A DNA stretch of 6,184 bases from assembly GCA_046732855.1 (NCBI GenBank), contig JBKPNX010000085.1, positions 1 through 6,184 on the forward strand. Reading direction: 5' to 3'. Below the pieces are notes generated by a model. The model searched no databases, was not told the origin of the DNA, and saw only the letters and a program-made list of their open reading frames with translations. Below are positions 1 to 5,562 of the stretch, in pieces. Numbering within the stretch: the stretch's first letter is position 1; every line of letters starts with the position of its first letter. A program made the position numbers and the translations under genes. The stretch is from JBKPNX01 sp046732855. Its GTDB lineage: Bacteria > Pseudomonadota > Alphaproteobacteria > Geminicoccales > Geminicoccaceae.

Positions 1-31
1 GGGAGAAAGGGGTTCACACACGGGGGAGACC

Positions 32-44
32 TCGAGAATCTCGA
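32..44. promoter_or_regulatory. Perfect short palindrome, possible operator
   Basis: TCGAGA-A-TCTCGA is a perfect 6+6 inverted repeat around a single central base. Palindromes of this size can be binding sites for dimeric repressors, and this one lies upstream of the leader-like repeats. No promoter elements were recognised next to it and the spacer is too short for an RNA hairpin, so a protein-binding site is the more natural reading. It could also be chance. Confidence 0.25.
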
Positions 45-91
45 TTCATGTATGACAGCTCCAGCGCCGGAACTGAACCCTCGATCTCCGT

Positions 92-186
92 GCGCCGCCG
101 TTCGATCAGAGCGCCATCGGTGGTTGGCAGGCAGGCCGCTCCTTTCGGGGAAGGCCTGCACCCGATGTTGAAGGGAGGAAACGATG
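92..186 (+). repeat. Leader-like direct repeat, copy 1
   Basis: This stretch aligns with 348-439 in the same orientation. Shared blocks, in order, are GCGCCGCCG, GCGCCATCG, CGCTCC, TTCGGG, CTGCACC, GGAGG and AACGATG; weaker similarity may start near 75. The copies diverge between blocks but keep order and spacing (95 against 92 bases). Copy 1 can form a small hairpin with GCCA (113-116) paired to TGGC (125-128). It can form a second hairpin in which GCAGG (131-135) pairs with CCTGC (155-159) and CCTT (141-144) with AAGG (151-154). It ends at the ATG of the mini-ORF at 184. The pattern suggests a 5' untranslated element acting on translation start, but I recognise no known riboswitch class. 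Confidence 0.55.
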
Positions 187-297
187 CAGCTCATCAACGA
201 TCGACGCACGGCAGGGTTGCCCCCGGCCGGTTTCTGGTGTCGTCCAGCCCGCCACACGCCTCCTGGAGAAGAGTGCTCGAGACGCGCAAGGCGTTAA
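184..297 (+). CDS. Possible 37-residue leader peptide
   Basis: ATG at 184 is preceded at a good distance by GGGAGGA (173-179), a strong Shine-Dalgarno sequence, and the frame ends at TAA 295-297. The translation begins MQLINDRRTAG and is rich in arginine and proline. It has no membrane segment and matches no family I recognise. The upstream sequence is shared with that before the ATG at 437, and a stem-loop begins at its last base. This layout is typical of leader peptides that control a downstream gene. No run of one regulatory amino acid stands out, although arginine codons cluster at the end (RRARR). It may also be non-coding. Confidence 0.35.
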   Translation: MQLINDRRTAGLPPAGFWCRPARHTPPGEECSRRARR

Positions 298-320
298 GAG
301 CTCCAGAACGGCCGAGCTCT
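297..320 (+). promoter_or_regulatory. Stem-loop at the mini-ORF stop codon
   Basis: AGAGCTC (297-303) and GAGCTCT (314-320) are perfect reverse complements separated by ten bases, giving a 7-bp hairpin that starts on the last base of the TAA stop. There is no following T run, so it is not a standard intrinsic terminator. It could be an attenuation hairpin, a transcript-stabilising structure or a protein-binding site. Confidence 0.35.
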
Positions 321-347
321 AAGCCCACATCCAACATTCGCTGACTG

Positions 348-439
348 GCGCCGCCGCTCGAGCGCGCGCCATCGCTACCCAATGGCGAGGTCGCTCCTTC
401 GGGCGCCGGTCTGCACCGGTCTGTCAGGAGGCAACGATG
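348..439 (+). repeat. Leader-like direct repeat, copy 2
   Basis: This is the second copy of the element at 92-186. It keeps the GCCA/TGGC hairpin in a longer form: CGCCAT (367-372) pairs with ATGGCG (382-387). It also has a separate perfect hairpin, CCGGT (406-410) with ACCGG (415-419), and CTGAC (341-345) can pair with GTCAG (423-427), which overlaps the Shine-Dalgarno site at 426-431. Occlusion of that site by the long-range pairing would be one way to control translation from the ATG at 437. The fold is inferred by eye, and several pairings differ from copy 1. Confidence 0.5.
426..431 (+). promoter_or_regulatory. Strong ribosome binding site for ATG 437
   Basis: AGGAGG sits five bases before ATG 437. 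This is the best Shine-Dalgarno match on the plus strand of the window. It supports translation starting at 437, either of a small exported peptide or of an N-terminally extended cytochrome. Confidence 0.6.
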
Positions 440-595
440 AACTTCGCCCGCGAGTCGAGGTATGTCCGTGCGGTCGTCATTGCAGGGGCGCTGGCCGCCC
501 TCGTGCCAAGCGTGGCCGAGGCGACCCGTCGATCCAGCCATTATTCGCCGGGTTCCAGCAGATCGCCCCACCGCCGGAATACAGGGAGATGTTCC
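437..595 (+). other. Upstream signal-peptide segment fused in frame to the cytochrome
   Basis: The 53 codons before ATG 596 encode MNFARESRYVRAVVIAGALA and then a hydrophobic run ending PSVAEA. That is a complete Sec-type signal peptide, with a positively charged start, a hydrophobic core and an A-x-A cleavage motif near residue 29. A serine- and arginine-rich stretch follows, then a second signal peptide starting at 596. Two tandem signal peptides are not expected in one protein. After about position 520 the frame beginning GACCCG (DPSIQPLFAGFQQIA...) has more GC-rich third positions than the open frame, so this may be a separate small exported-protein gene whose frame has shifted. The alternative is that the cytochrome simply starts at 437. 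Confidence 0.4.
584..588 (+). promoter_or_regulatory. Ribosome binding site for ATG 596
   Basis: GGGAG lies seven bases before ATG 596, directly ahead of a textbook signal peptide. It is weaker than the AGGAGG at 426 but well placed, and it is the main reason to prefer 596 as the start of the cytochrome. Confidence 0.55.
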
Positions 596-1948
596 ATGCT
601 GATTACTCGCGCTATCTTACTTATTGCTACCCTCCTCGCTTGCCAACCTGCGTTCGCGCAAAGTCCTCAACTGATCGAGCGTGGTCGACAGCTGTTCTTC
701 AACGAAACCTTTGAGGGCAATGGCCGCACCTGTGGCACCTGCCATCCTGCGACCAACAACTTCACGATCGATCCGTCGTTCGTCCACGCGCTCCCCAGAA
801 ACGACCCGCTGTTCGTCATCAAGTCGACCAAGGAGCTGAGGGATCTGGAGATCAAGCAGTTCCTGGGCCAAGGCGTGATCCTGGAGAACGTCGATGGCTT
901 TGCCAATCCTGGGGTGATGCGCGGCGTCCCGCACACGTTGGCGCTCAGGACATCGACGCGCAATGGTGCTACCGGGTGGTCCGGCGACGGCTCGCCCGGC
1001 GATCTACGCGACTTCGCGACAGGCGCGGTGCGCCAGCACTTCCCCAAGACCTTGAACCGGGTGCCGGGCGTGGACTTCAGGCTGCCGACCCCCGAAGAGC
1101 TGGACGCCCTGGTGGCGTTTCAACTCAGCCTCGGCCGGCAGCGGGACATCAATCTGGCAACCCTGCCCGCCTTCGCCGATGCGACGGTGGAGGAGGGGCG
1201 TGCCCTGTTCGAGAGTGCGCCGGCGCGGGATGGCAGCACCCGCGCGTGCACTGCGTGTCACACCAACGGCGGCACCAACGATCGCCAGTTTGACACAGGT
1301 GTTGCCAAGCTGCCGACTGCGCCCGCGTGTCAGTTTGGTTTCAAGGTTCCAGGCGACGGCGGCCTTGGGCTCGCGCCGGCCCCCGACCTACTGACCAGGA
1401 AGGAGCTATGCGGCAAAGGCCCGAACTCGACGGTGACGTTCCTGGGCAACGGCACCTTCAACACGCCGCCAGCGATCGAGGCTGCGGACACGCCACCGTT
1501 CTTCCACAACAATGCGGTGGCGACGCTCGAAGGTGCAGTGAACTTCTACACCACCGACACTTTCAATGAATCCCCGGCCGGTGGCGGCCGAGCGTTCGTG
1601 CTCGATGGAGCACAAGTAAATGCCATCGCGGCGTTCCTGCGCGCGTTGAACTCTATGGAGAACATCCGTAGTGCCAGCGCTTTCAGCTCGCGTGCGCTCG
1701 ACCCTGCCGAGCTGGCACCTGCCGCGGAGCTGGTCAACTGGGCGCTGGCGGAGACGACCGATGCCGTCGAGGTGCTCACTCAAGGGCCGGTCAAGCTCTT
1801 CCCGGACGCCGTGGCGGCACTCGAGGAAGCGCAGGACTTTGAGCGCCAGGCTCTCGCTCAAGATCCGCCGAATGCTGATCTGTTGCAGGACGCGATCGCG
1901 GCGCAGGAGACCGCGCGCGAGCTTATATTTGACACGCCCGTTCGGTAA
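596..1948 (+). CDS. Exported di-heme cytochrome c, MauG / cytochrome c peroxidase type
   Basis: The 450-residue product should act in the periplasm as an electron-transfer or peroxidase-like protein. Residues 1-21 are a signal peptide (hydrophobic core, then PAFA before QSPQ). Two CxxCH haem-binding motifs are present: CGTCH (46-50) in the first half and CTACH (218-222) in the second. Between them is GWSGDGSPGDLRDF (127-140), resembling the WDG...SLEDQ segment of MauG / cytochrome c peroxidase proteins. After the second motif comes FNTPPAIEAADTPPFFHNN (288-306), a typical second-domain signature; M108, H113 and H304 are candidate distal haem ligands. C245 and C272 lie outside the haem motifs and could form a disulfide. 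Residues 370-445 are alanine- and glutamate-rich predicted helices, less usual for the family. I chose start 596 for its Shine-Dalgarno site and signal peptide; 437 is the in-frame alternative. The substrate is unknown. The C terminus may be cut short by the TAA at 1946. Confidence 0.85.
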   Translation: MLITRAILLIATLLACQPAFAQSPQLIERGRQLFFNETFEGNGRTCGTCHPATNNFTIDPSFVHALPRNDPLFVIKSTKELRDLEIKQFLGQGVILENVDGFANPGVMRGVPHTLALRTSTRNGATGWSGDGSPGDLRDFATGAVRQHFPKTLNRVPGVDFRLPTPEELDALVAFQLSLGRQRDINLATLPAFADATVEEGRALFESAPARDGSTRACTACHTNGGTNDRQFDTGVAKLPTAPACQFGFKVPGDGGLGLAPAPDLLTRKELCGKGPNSTVTFLGNGTFNTPPAIEAADTPPFFHNNAVATLEGAVNFYTTDTFNESPAGGGRAFVLDGAQVNAIAAFLRALNSMENIRSASAFSSRALDPAELAPAAELVNWALAETTDAVEVLTQGPVKLFPDAVAALEEAQDFERQALAQDPPNADLLQDAIAAQETARELIFDTPVR

Positions 1949-2053
1949 TTGCCGCGTGGGGTGCGCGCGGCGGTAGTCATCACTTGGCGCAACGCGTTGC
2001 TCAAGCAGGCGGCAGCGCTCAAGGAAGAGGCGCGCGACCTGATCGTGCAGTGA
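1949..2053 (+). pseudogene. Probable severed C-terminal end of the di-heme cytochrome
   Basis: Immediately after the TAA stop the same reading frame stays open for 34 codons to TGA 2051-2053. Its second half reads NALLKQAAALKEEARDLIVQ, an amphipathic helix resembling the preceding cytochrome helices DAVAALEEAQDFERQAL and DAIAAQETARELI. The codons have GC-rich third positions like the gene itself. There is no start codon with a ribosome binding site that would make it an independent gene. It is therefore probably the original end of the cytochrome, separated by a nonsense change or a small local rearrangement around 1930-1975, or a sequence error. Confidence 0.45.
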
Positions 2054-2067
2054 GTAACATATAGCAT

Positions 2068-2092
2068 GCGCGGTCGGCCCTGCCGGCCGCGC
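2068..2092. terminator. GC-rich hairpin between convergent genes
   Basis: GCGCGGTCGGC (2068-2078) pairs with GCCGGCCGCGC (2082-2092) around a three-base loop. The 11-bp stem has a single T-G wobble. On the plus strand it is followed by GCTTTACTT, only a weak T tract; on the minus strand there is no real T run. It lies between the cytochrome end and the convergent DUF1501 gene, where a bidirectional terminator would be expected. Confidence 0.6.
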
Positions 2093-2112
2093 GCTTTACT
2101 TCGATGGTCGTC

Positions 2113-2135
2113 GGCAGTCTCAGACGACTGATGCC
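2113..2135. terminator. Weaker second hairpin downstream of the DUF1501 gene
   Basis: GGCAGTC (2113-2119) pairs with GACT (2126-2129) plus GCC (2133-2135), leaving a GAT bulge and a short loop. It lies just beyond the DUF1501 stop codon on the minus strand. The imperfect stem and lack of a T run make a role as terminator or 3'-end stabiliser uncertain. Confidence 0.25.
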
Positions 2136-2141
2136 CCGAGG

Positions 2142-3392
2142 TCAGCCGAACAGCGGGAACGGAGCGAAGTCCTCGCCAAGAAGGCCCCGGGTGTCGGGAT
2201 AGCCGAGCCAGCCCGCGGTGGCCGTGGCGTAGACCCGGCGGAAGTCCGTGGTGTGGCGCAGATTGTCGCCCTCGGTCAGCTCGGTCAGGCTCGGCAGCTC
2301 GCCGTAATGGCCGCCCTTGACCGGCTTGCCGATCACGAACATCAGGCCCGCCGTGCCGTGGTCGGTGCCAAGATTGGTGTTCTCGGGCACGCGCCGCCCG
2401 AACTCCGAGAACACCAGCACGATGACGTCGTCGGCGCGCCCGATGCGTTCCAGGTCGGCGATGAAGGCGGCGATCGCATCGGCGGTATAGGTCAGCAGCC
2501 GCTGATGCACGTTATTCTGATGCACGTGGGTGTCGAATGCGTTGTCGCGGAACGACGTATAGTAAAGGCGCGCCGGCACGTCGGCCGCGATCAGCGCCGC
2601 GATCTTGGGCAGATCGAGCGGCACCAGGCCGTAGTCGATCGGCGTGTGATAACCGGCGCACGCCTCGCGCACCAGGGCTGACGCGTCAAGCGCGCTCTGC
2701 GCGATCCCGCGCAGGTACTGGCGCGCAGGATTGACGTCGGCGCCGTCGGCGGCGACGTGCTCGAACAGGGGCCGCTCCTCGAAGAAGCCCTCGCGCTGGA
2801 ACTTCTGCGGATCGTCGAACACCACCGGCACGTGGTCGCGCGCGCGCACCGCGAGCGACTGGGTGGCACCCACGTTGACAATGAAGGCCGGCGCGCCGCC
2901 CGGCTTCATGCCGTCGGCGAGCCGACCGACCCAGCCGTATTCGGCGCCGCTGTTAGGCGCCGCGGTGTGCCAGTACGCCATCGAGGTGAAGTGCGAAAAC
3001 GAGGGGTTGTCGTAGCCGCAGCCATGGACGATGGCGAGCTGGCCCGCCTGCCACAGGCGCTCGAACCCGACCATGCCCGGATTGAGCGCGAAATGGTCGT
3101 CGAGCCTGCGCAGCCCGTCCGGCTTGAGCCCGATCGTCGGGCGATGCCCATAGTAGGCGTCGTCGCCGTACGGTACGACCGTATTGAGCCCGTCGTTGCC
3201 GCCCGACATCTCGAACACCACGAGGATGCGGTTCTCGAGCTCGCGCGGCGGGGCGACGGCATGGGCGATGCGCCCGAACACCGAATGCGCCGGGATGCCG
3301 CCGAGCGCGCACAGCGCCGCCGCGCCGGACAGGCCGGCTCTGGCCAGCTCGCGCCGGGTGATGCCACGCTCGCGCAGGAACTTCCGGTTCAT
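2142..3392 (-). CDS. Tat-exported DUF1501 family protein
   Basis: The 416-residue product belongs to the DUF1501 family (PF07394), whose biochemical activity is not established; the family is related to the alkaline phosphatase / sulfatase fold group. The N terminus has a twin-arginine signal, ITRRELARAGLSGAAALCAL (11-30), so the protein is probably exported folded and possibly with bound metal. Family signatures are SGGNDGLNTVVPY (63-75), SFSHFTSMAYWHT (131-143), FDTHVHQ (286-292), VFSEFGRRV (327-335) and GTDHGT (342-347). The Asn/Asp, Glu and Asp-His residues in these motifs are plausible metal ligands, which is inference from the fold. Full length, no lesion seen. Start 3392 is supported by AGGAAAGG (3401-3408) eight bases upstream. 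It lies 43 bases after the DUF1800 stop and is very likely cotranscribed with it. Confidence 0.92.
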   Translation of the reverse strand: MNRKFLRERGITRRELARAGLSGAAALCALGGIPAHSVFGRIAHAVAPPRELENRILVVFEMSGGNDGLNTVVPYGDDAYYGHRPTIGLKPDGLRRLDDHFALNPGMVGFERLWQAGQLAIVHGCGYDNPSFSHFTSMAYWHTAAPNSGAEYGWVGRLADGMKPGGAPAFIVNVGATQSLAVRARDHVPVVFDDPQKFQREGFFEERPLFEHVAADGADVNPARQYLRGIAQSALDASALVREACAGYHTPIDYGLVPLDLPKIAALIAADVPARLYYTSFRDNAFDTHVHQNNVHQRLLTYTADAIAAFIADLERIGRADDVIVLVFSEFGRRVPENTNLGTDHGTAGLMFVIGKPVKGGHYGELPSLTELTEGDNLRHTTDFRRVYATATAGWLGYPDTRGLLGEDFAPFPLFG

Positions 3393-3400
3393 CGCCGTCG

Positions 3401-3408
3401 CCTTTCCT
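3401..3408 (-). promoter_or_regulatory. Ribosome binding site of the DUF1501 gene
   Basis: On the minus strand AGGAAAGG lies eight bases before ATG 3392, inside the 43-base gap after the DUF1800 stop. This fixes the DUF1501 start and allows independent translation initiation within the operon. Confidence 0.6.
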
Positions 3409-3435
3409 GGATGGGCACTGGTTGTCGCCCGCGAA

Positions 3436-5292
3436 TCAGCCCAGCTGGTACTCGGGCTGGCTCATGATCAGATGGGTCAGCATGCGCAGCGGGTCCTCGA
3501 GATAGCTGTCGGCGCGAACGATGTCGGAGGTGCCGAGCTGCTGGTCGAGAAAGTCGATCAGCATCTGACGCTCCGCCGTCCCGAGCGGCACGCTCATGAA
3601 GCGCAGCAGGAAATAGTCGACCACCTCTGCGGTCGTGGTCAGACCCTCGGCGCGCACGATCGCCGCGAGATCGATGTCGGCCGCCGCGCGCGGGATGGGC
3701 TTGACCTTGGCGATCGCCATCTGCCAGCCGCGATAGGAGCCGTAGCGGGTGTTGAAGTCCTCGTCGCGATCGGCCATCCGATTGGATTCGGCCATCATGC
3801 CGCCGCCGCCATCACCGCCCTCTGGCATGGTCGCGCTGCTGATGTCGTACCCCTGGCGGATGCGCTCGTGCACCGCGAGGATGGTCGGGTCGGCCGAATG
3901 CCGGTCGTGCGGCACGAAGCCGATGTCCGGATACAGCGCTTCGAGCGCGAAGTTGCCGCGCTCGAGCAGCAGGCCGGGCGTGATCCAGCTGCGGCCCTGC
4001 GCCCAGCCGGCCACGGTCGGCGGCCAGAACAGCGCCTGGCCCATCGCCTCGGTCGTCTCGTTGAAGTCGGGAATGCCCGGGATTGCGCGGGCGCCGAGCT
4101 TCTTGTAGGTCGACACCACGAGCTCGACCGGGCTCTTGATGTGGCTGCCCATGGATGCGGGGCTGTAGAAGTCGCGCGACAGGAACATGGTGCGCAGCAG
4201 CGGCTTCAGCTGGTAGTCGGCGGCACGCAGGACCGCGCCGAGCTGCCCCTGCAGTGGCGGATCCAGATCGTCGCGCACCAGATAGCGATAGAGCTTGCCG
4301 GCGATGAAGTCCGCGGTCGCCGGCTGAGCGAGGATGATGTCGATCACTTCGACGCCATCGAAGCTGCCGGTCTGGCCGAGGAAGCTCTTGGCGCCGTCGT
4401 CGTGCTGCTCGGGATGGACCACGAAGGTCAGCTCGTCGGCGTTCCAGCCGGTGAACGCGCGCGCCCCCTCGCGGATGTCCTGCTCGCCGTAGTGGCCCAC
4501 GCCCATCGTGAACAGCTCCATGATCTCGCGGGCGAAGTTCTCGTTCGGCGAGCCCTTGACGTTGACCCCGGCATCGAGGAAGGCGAGCATCGCGGGGTCC
4601 TGCGCGGTCGCCACCATGAGCTCGCGGAAGTCGCCCGTGGCGAGGGCGCGGAAGGTCTCGTTCTGGCGCAGCATCTTCCTGACGTCGCGCACCTTGTCCT
4701 CGCTGGTCGCGAAGTGACCGTGCCAGAACAGCGTCATCTTTTCCTCGAGCGGGCGCTCGGTATTGAGCATGCGATCCGCCCACCAGTAGGCGACGCGGCG
4801 CGTCTCGAGCATGCTCGCGCGCAGCCAATAGAAGAACTTGTCGACCACCGGCTGGAGCGGGCGGTTGCCGGCCGGCTTGACCTTGACCCCGAGCGCGGCG
4901 CCGGTCTCTTTGGCGAGCTCGGTGGTCGCGGGCCGGCTCGGCGGAAAGTTGACGAGGCCGGGATCGTGGATGTCGGACGGCTCGAACGCGGGCAGGCGGT
5001 CGTTGGCGATGGCCTCGTAGTCGACCAGATGCGCGACCGCCTGCTCGGGGGTCATCGCCGCGAGCGCCGCGATCTGCTCGGGCGTGCCGCCGAAGCCCGC
5101 CCGCTCGAGCAGGTGCGCGGCGCGATCATAGCTCCAGTCCTCGGCTGCGATCGGCGCGAGATCGCCCTGCCACGCCGCCGGCCCGGGCCCCTTGATCACC
5201 CGCTCGCCAGCCGCCGCGGCGCCAACCCAGGCGCTCAGGACGAGGCTCAAAAACACGGCCTGCAGCCGCGCGCGATGCCTTCGATCAGCCAT
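3436..5292 (-). CDS. Exported DUF1800 family protein
   Basis: The 618-residue product belongs to the DUF1800 family (PF08811), of unknown activity and often encoded next to DUF1501. Residues 1-29 form a Sec-type signal peptide (basic RRHRARL, hydrophobic core, then GAAAAG). Family landmarks are AAHLLERAGFGGTPEQI (58-73), RRVAYWWADRML (165-176), TLFWHGHFATS (187-197), NENFAREIMELFTMG (250-264) followed by EGARAFTGW (275-283), and the late WPPTVAGW (423-430). The conserved histidines H191 and H193 are candidate functional residues. A glycine- and methionine-rich low-complexity segment (about 488-508) interrupts the C-terminal part and is probably a flexible loop. I prefer start 5292 because GGGGAGGA lies six bases upstream; an in-frame ATG at 5322 would add ten residues that spoil the signal peptide. 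First gene of an operon with DUF1501. No lesion seen. Confidence 0.92.
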   Translation of the reverse strand: MADRRHRARLQAVFLSLVLSAWVGAAAAGERVIKGPGPAAWQGDLAPIAAEDWSYDRAAHLLERAGFGGTPEQIAALAAMTPEQAVAHLVDYEAIANDRLPAFEPSDIHDPGLVNFPPSRPATTELAKETGAALGVKVKPAGNRPLQPVVDKFFYWLRASMLETRRVAYWWADRMLNTERPLEEKMTLFWHGHFATSEDKVRDVRKMLRQNETFRALATGDFRELMVATAQDPAMLAFLDAGVNVKGSPNENFAREIMELFTMGVGHYGEQDIREGARAFTGWNADELTFVVHPEQHDDGAKSFLGQTGSFDGVEVIDIILAQPATADFIAGKLYRYLVRDDLDPPLQGQLGAVLRAADYQLKPLLRTMFLSRDFYSPASMGSHIKSPVELVVSTYKKLGARAIPGIPDFNETTEAMGQALFWPPTVAGWAQGRSWITPGLLLERGNFALEALYPDIGFVPHDRHSADPTILAVHERIRQGYDISSATMPEGGDGGGGMMAESNRMADRDEDFNTRYGSYRGWQMAIAKVKPIPRAAADIDLAAIVRAEGLTTTAEVVDYFLLRFMSVPLGTAERQMLIDFLDQQLGTSDIVRADSYLEDPLRMLTHLIMSQPEYQLG

Positions 5293-5298
5293 GCGCGA

Positions 5299-5306
5299 TC
5301 CTCCCC
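5299..5306 (-). promoter_or_regulatory. Ribosome binding site of the DUF1800 gene
   Basis: On the minus strand GGGGAGGA lies six bases before ATG 5292. Its strength and spacing select 5292 over the upstream in-frame ATG at 5322. Confidence 0.7.
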
Positions 5307-5330
5307 GCCATGCCCGGTCCACACATCATC

Positions 5331-5351
5331 GACCCGCCCGCCAAGCGGGTC
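5331..5351. repeat. Inverted repeat in the DUF1800 leader
   Basis: GACCCGC (5331-5337) and GCGGGTC (5345-5351) are perfect reverse complements around seven bases. The repeat lies in the probable 5' leader of the DUF1800 operon, about 40 bases upstream of the start codon. It could be an RNA hairpin or an operator. Confidence 0.35.
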
Positions 5352-5405
5352 AACTGCGGTGCGCTCACCGTCATCAGGCTTCTGCTGGACGACCTGGCGA
5401 ACGAC

Positions 5406-5426
5406 TTTCTCGTTTCCGTCGAGAAA
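5406..5426. repeat. Inverted repeat TTTCTCG...CGAGAAA, possible operator
   Basis: TTTCTCG (5406-5412) and CGAGAAA (5420-5426) are perfect reverse complements around seven bases. The 21-base span and AT-richer ends fit a binding site for a dimeric regulator in the shared upstream region. An RNA hairpin in the DUF1800 leader is the alternative. Confidence 0.35.
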
Positions 5427-5535
5427 TGCTGTCGTCTTGGTAATGGCGAACCCTGGCAGGGATCATCAGCCCTTTGCGAGCCGCCAGCCGCGAAGGAATT
5501 CCTTGAGCTGCGACAAAGGTCAGAGGCCTCCAATT

Positions 5536-5562
5536 GTTGTGGTAACCAGGTTGTGCTACCAG
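5536..5562. repeat. Tandem 13-14-base direct repeat upstream of the TylF-like gene
   Basis: GTTGTGGTAACCAG (5536-5549) is followed directly by GTTGTGCTACCAG (5550-5562), two head-to-tail copies differing by a single-base gap and one substitution. The first copy contains the palindrome TGGTAACCA, and TGGTA (5540) with TACCA (5557) form an overlapping inverted repeat. Two adjacent sites 27-53 bases ahead of the ATG at 5589 would suit a transcription factor controlling the TylF-like gene. Confidence 0.4.

Larger units (their letters stand above)
1..436. other. Structured upstream region without a large gene
   Basis: No long reading frame here has convincing coding character. Frames on either strand across 48-571 give arginine- and serine-rich translations with no recognisable domain. 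What the stretch does hold is a 13-base palindrome, two copies of a leader-like repeat, a 37-codon mini-ORF with a strong ribosome binding site, and a stem-loop at that mini-ORF's stop. I could not identify a convincing sigma-70 promoter; the region is very GC-rich. It is best read as the 5' regulatory region of the cytochrome gene that begins at 437 or 596. Confidence 0.55.

Noticed and set aside
75..439. Interpretation of the repeated leader as a cyclic di-GMP (GEMM) or mini-ykkC riboswitch
   Set aside because: The conserved core sequences of those classes, as I know them, are not present; only generic hairpins and GC-rich blocks are shared.
194..571. A 125-codon minus-strand frame in the upstream region
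   Set aside because: The composition looks like GC-rich noise, it has no convincing start, and it would run through the leader repeats and stem-loop, which are better explained on the plus strand.
1406..1861. A 151-codon minus-strand frame opposite the cytochrome
   Set aside because: No recognisable domain, and it lies entirely within the clearly coding di-heme cytochrome.
3812..4828. A 338-codon minus-strand frame overlapping DUF1800 in another phase
   Set aside because: Arginine- and alanine-rich shadow of the DUF1800 gene with no motif and no good ribosome binding site.
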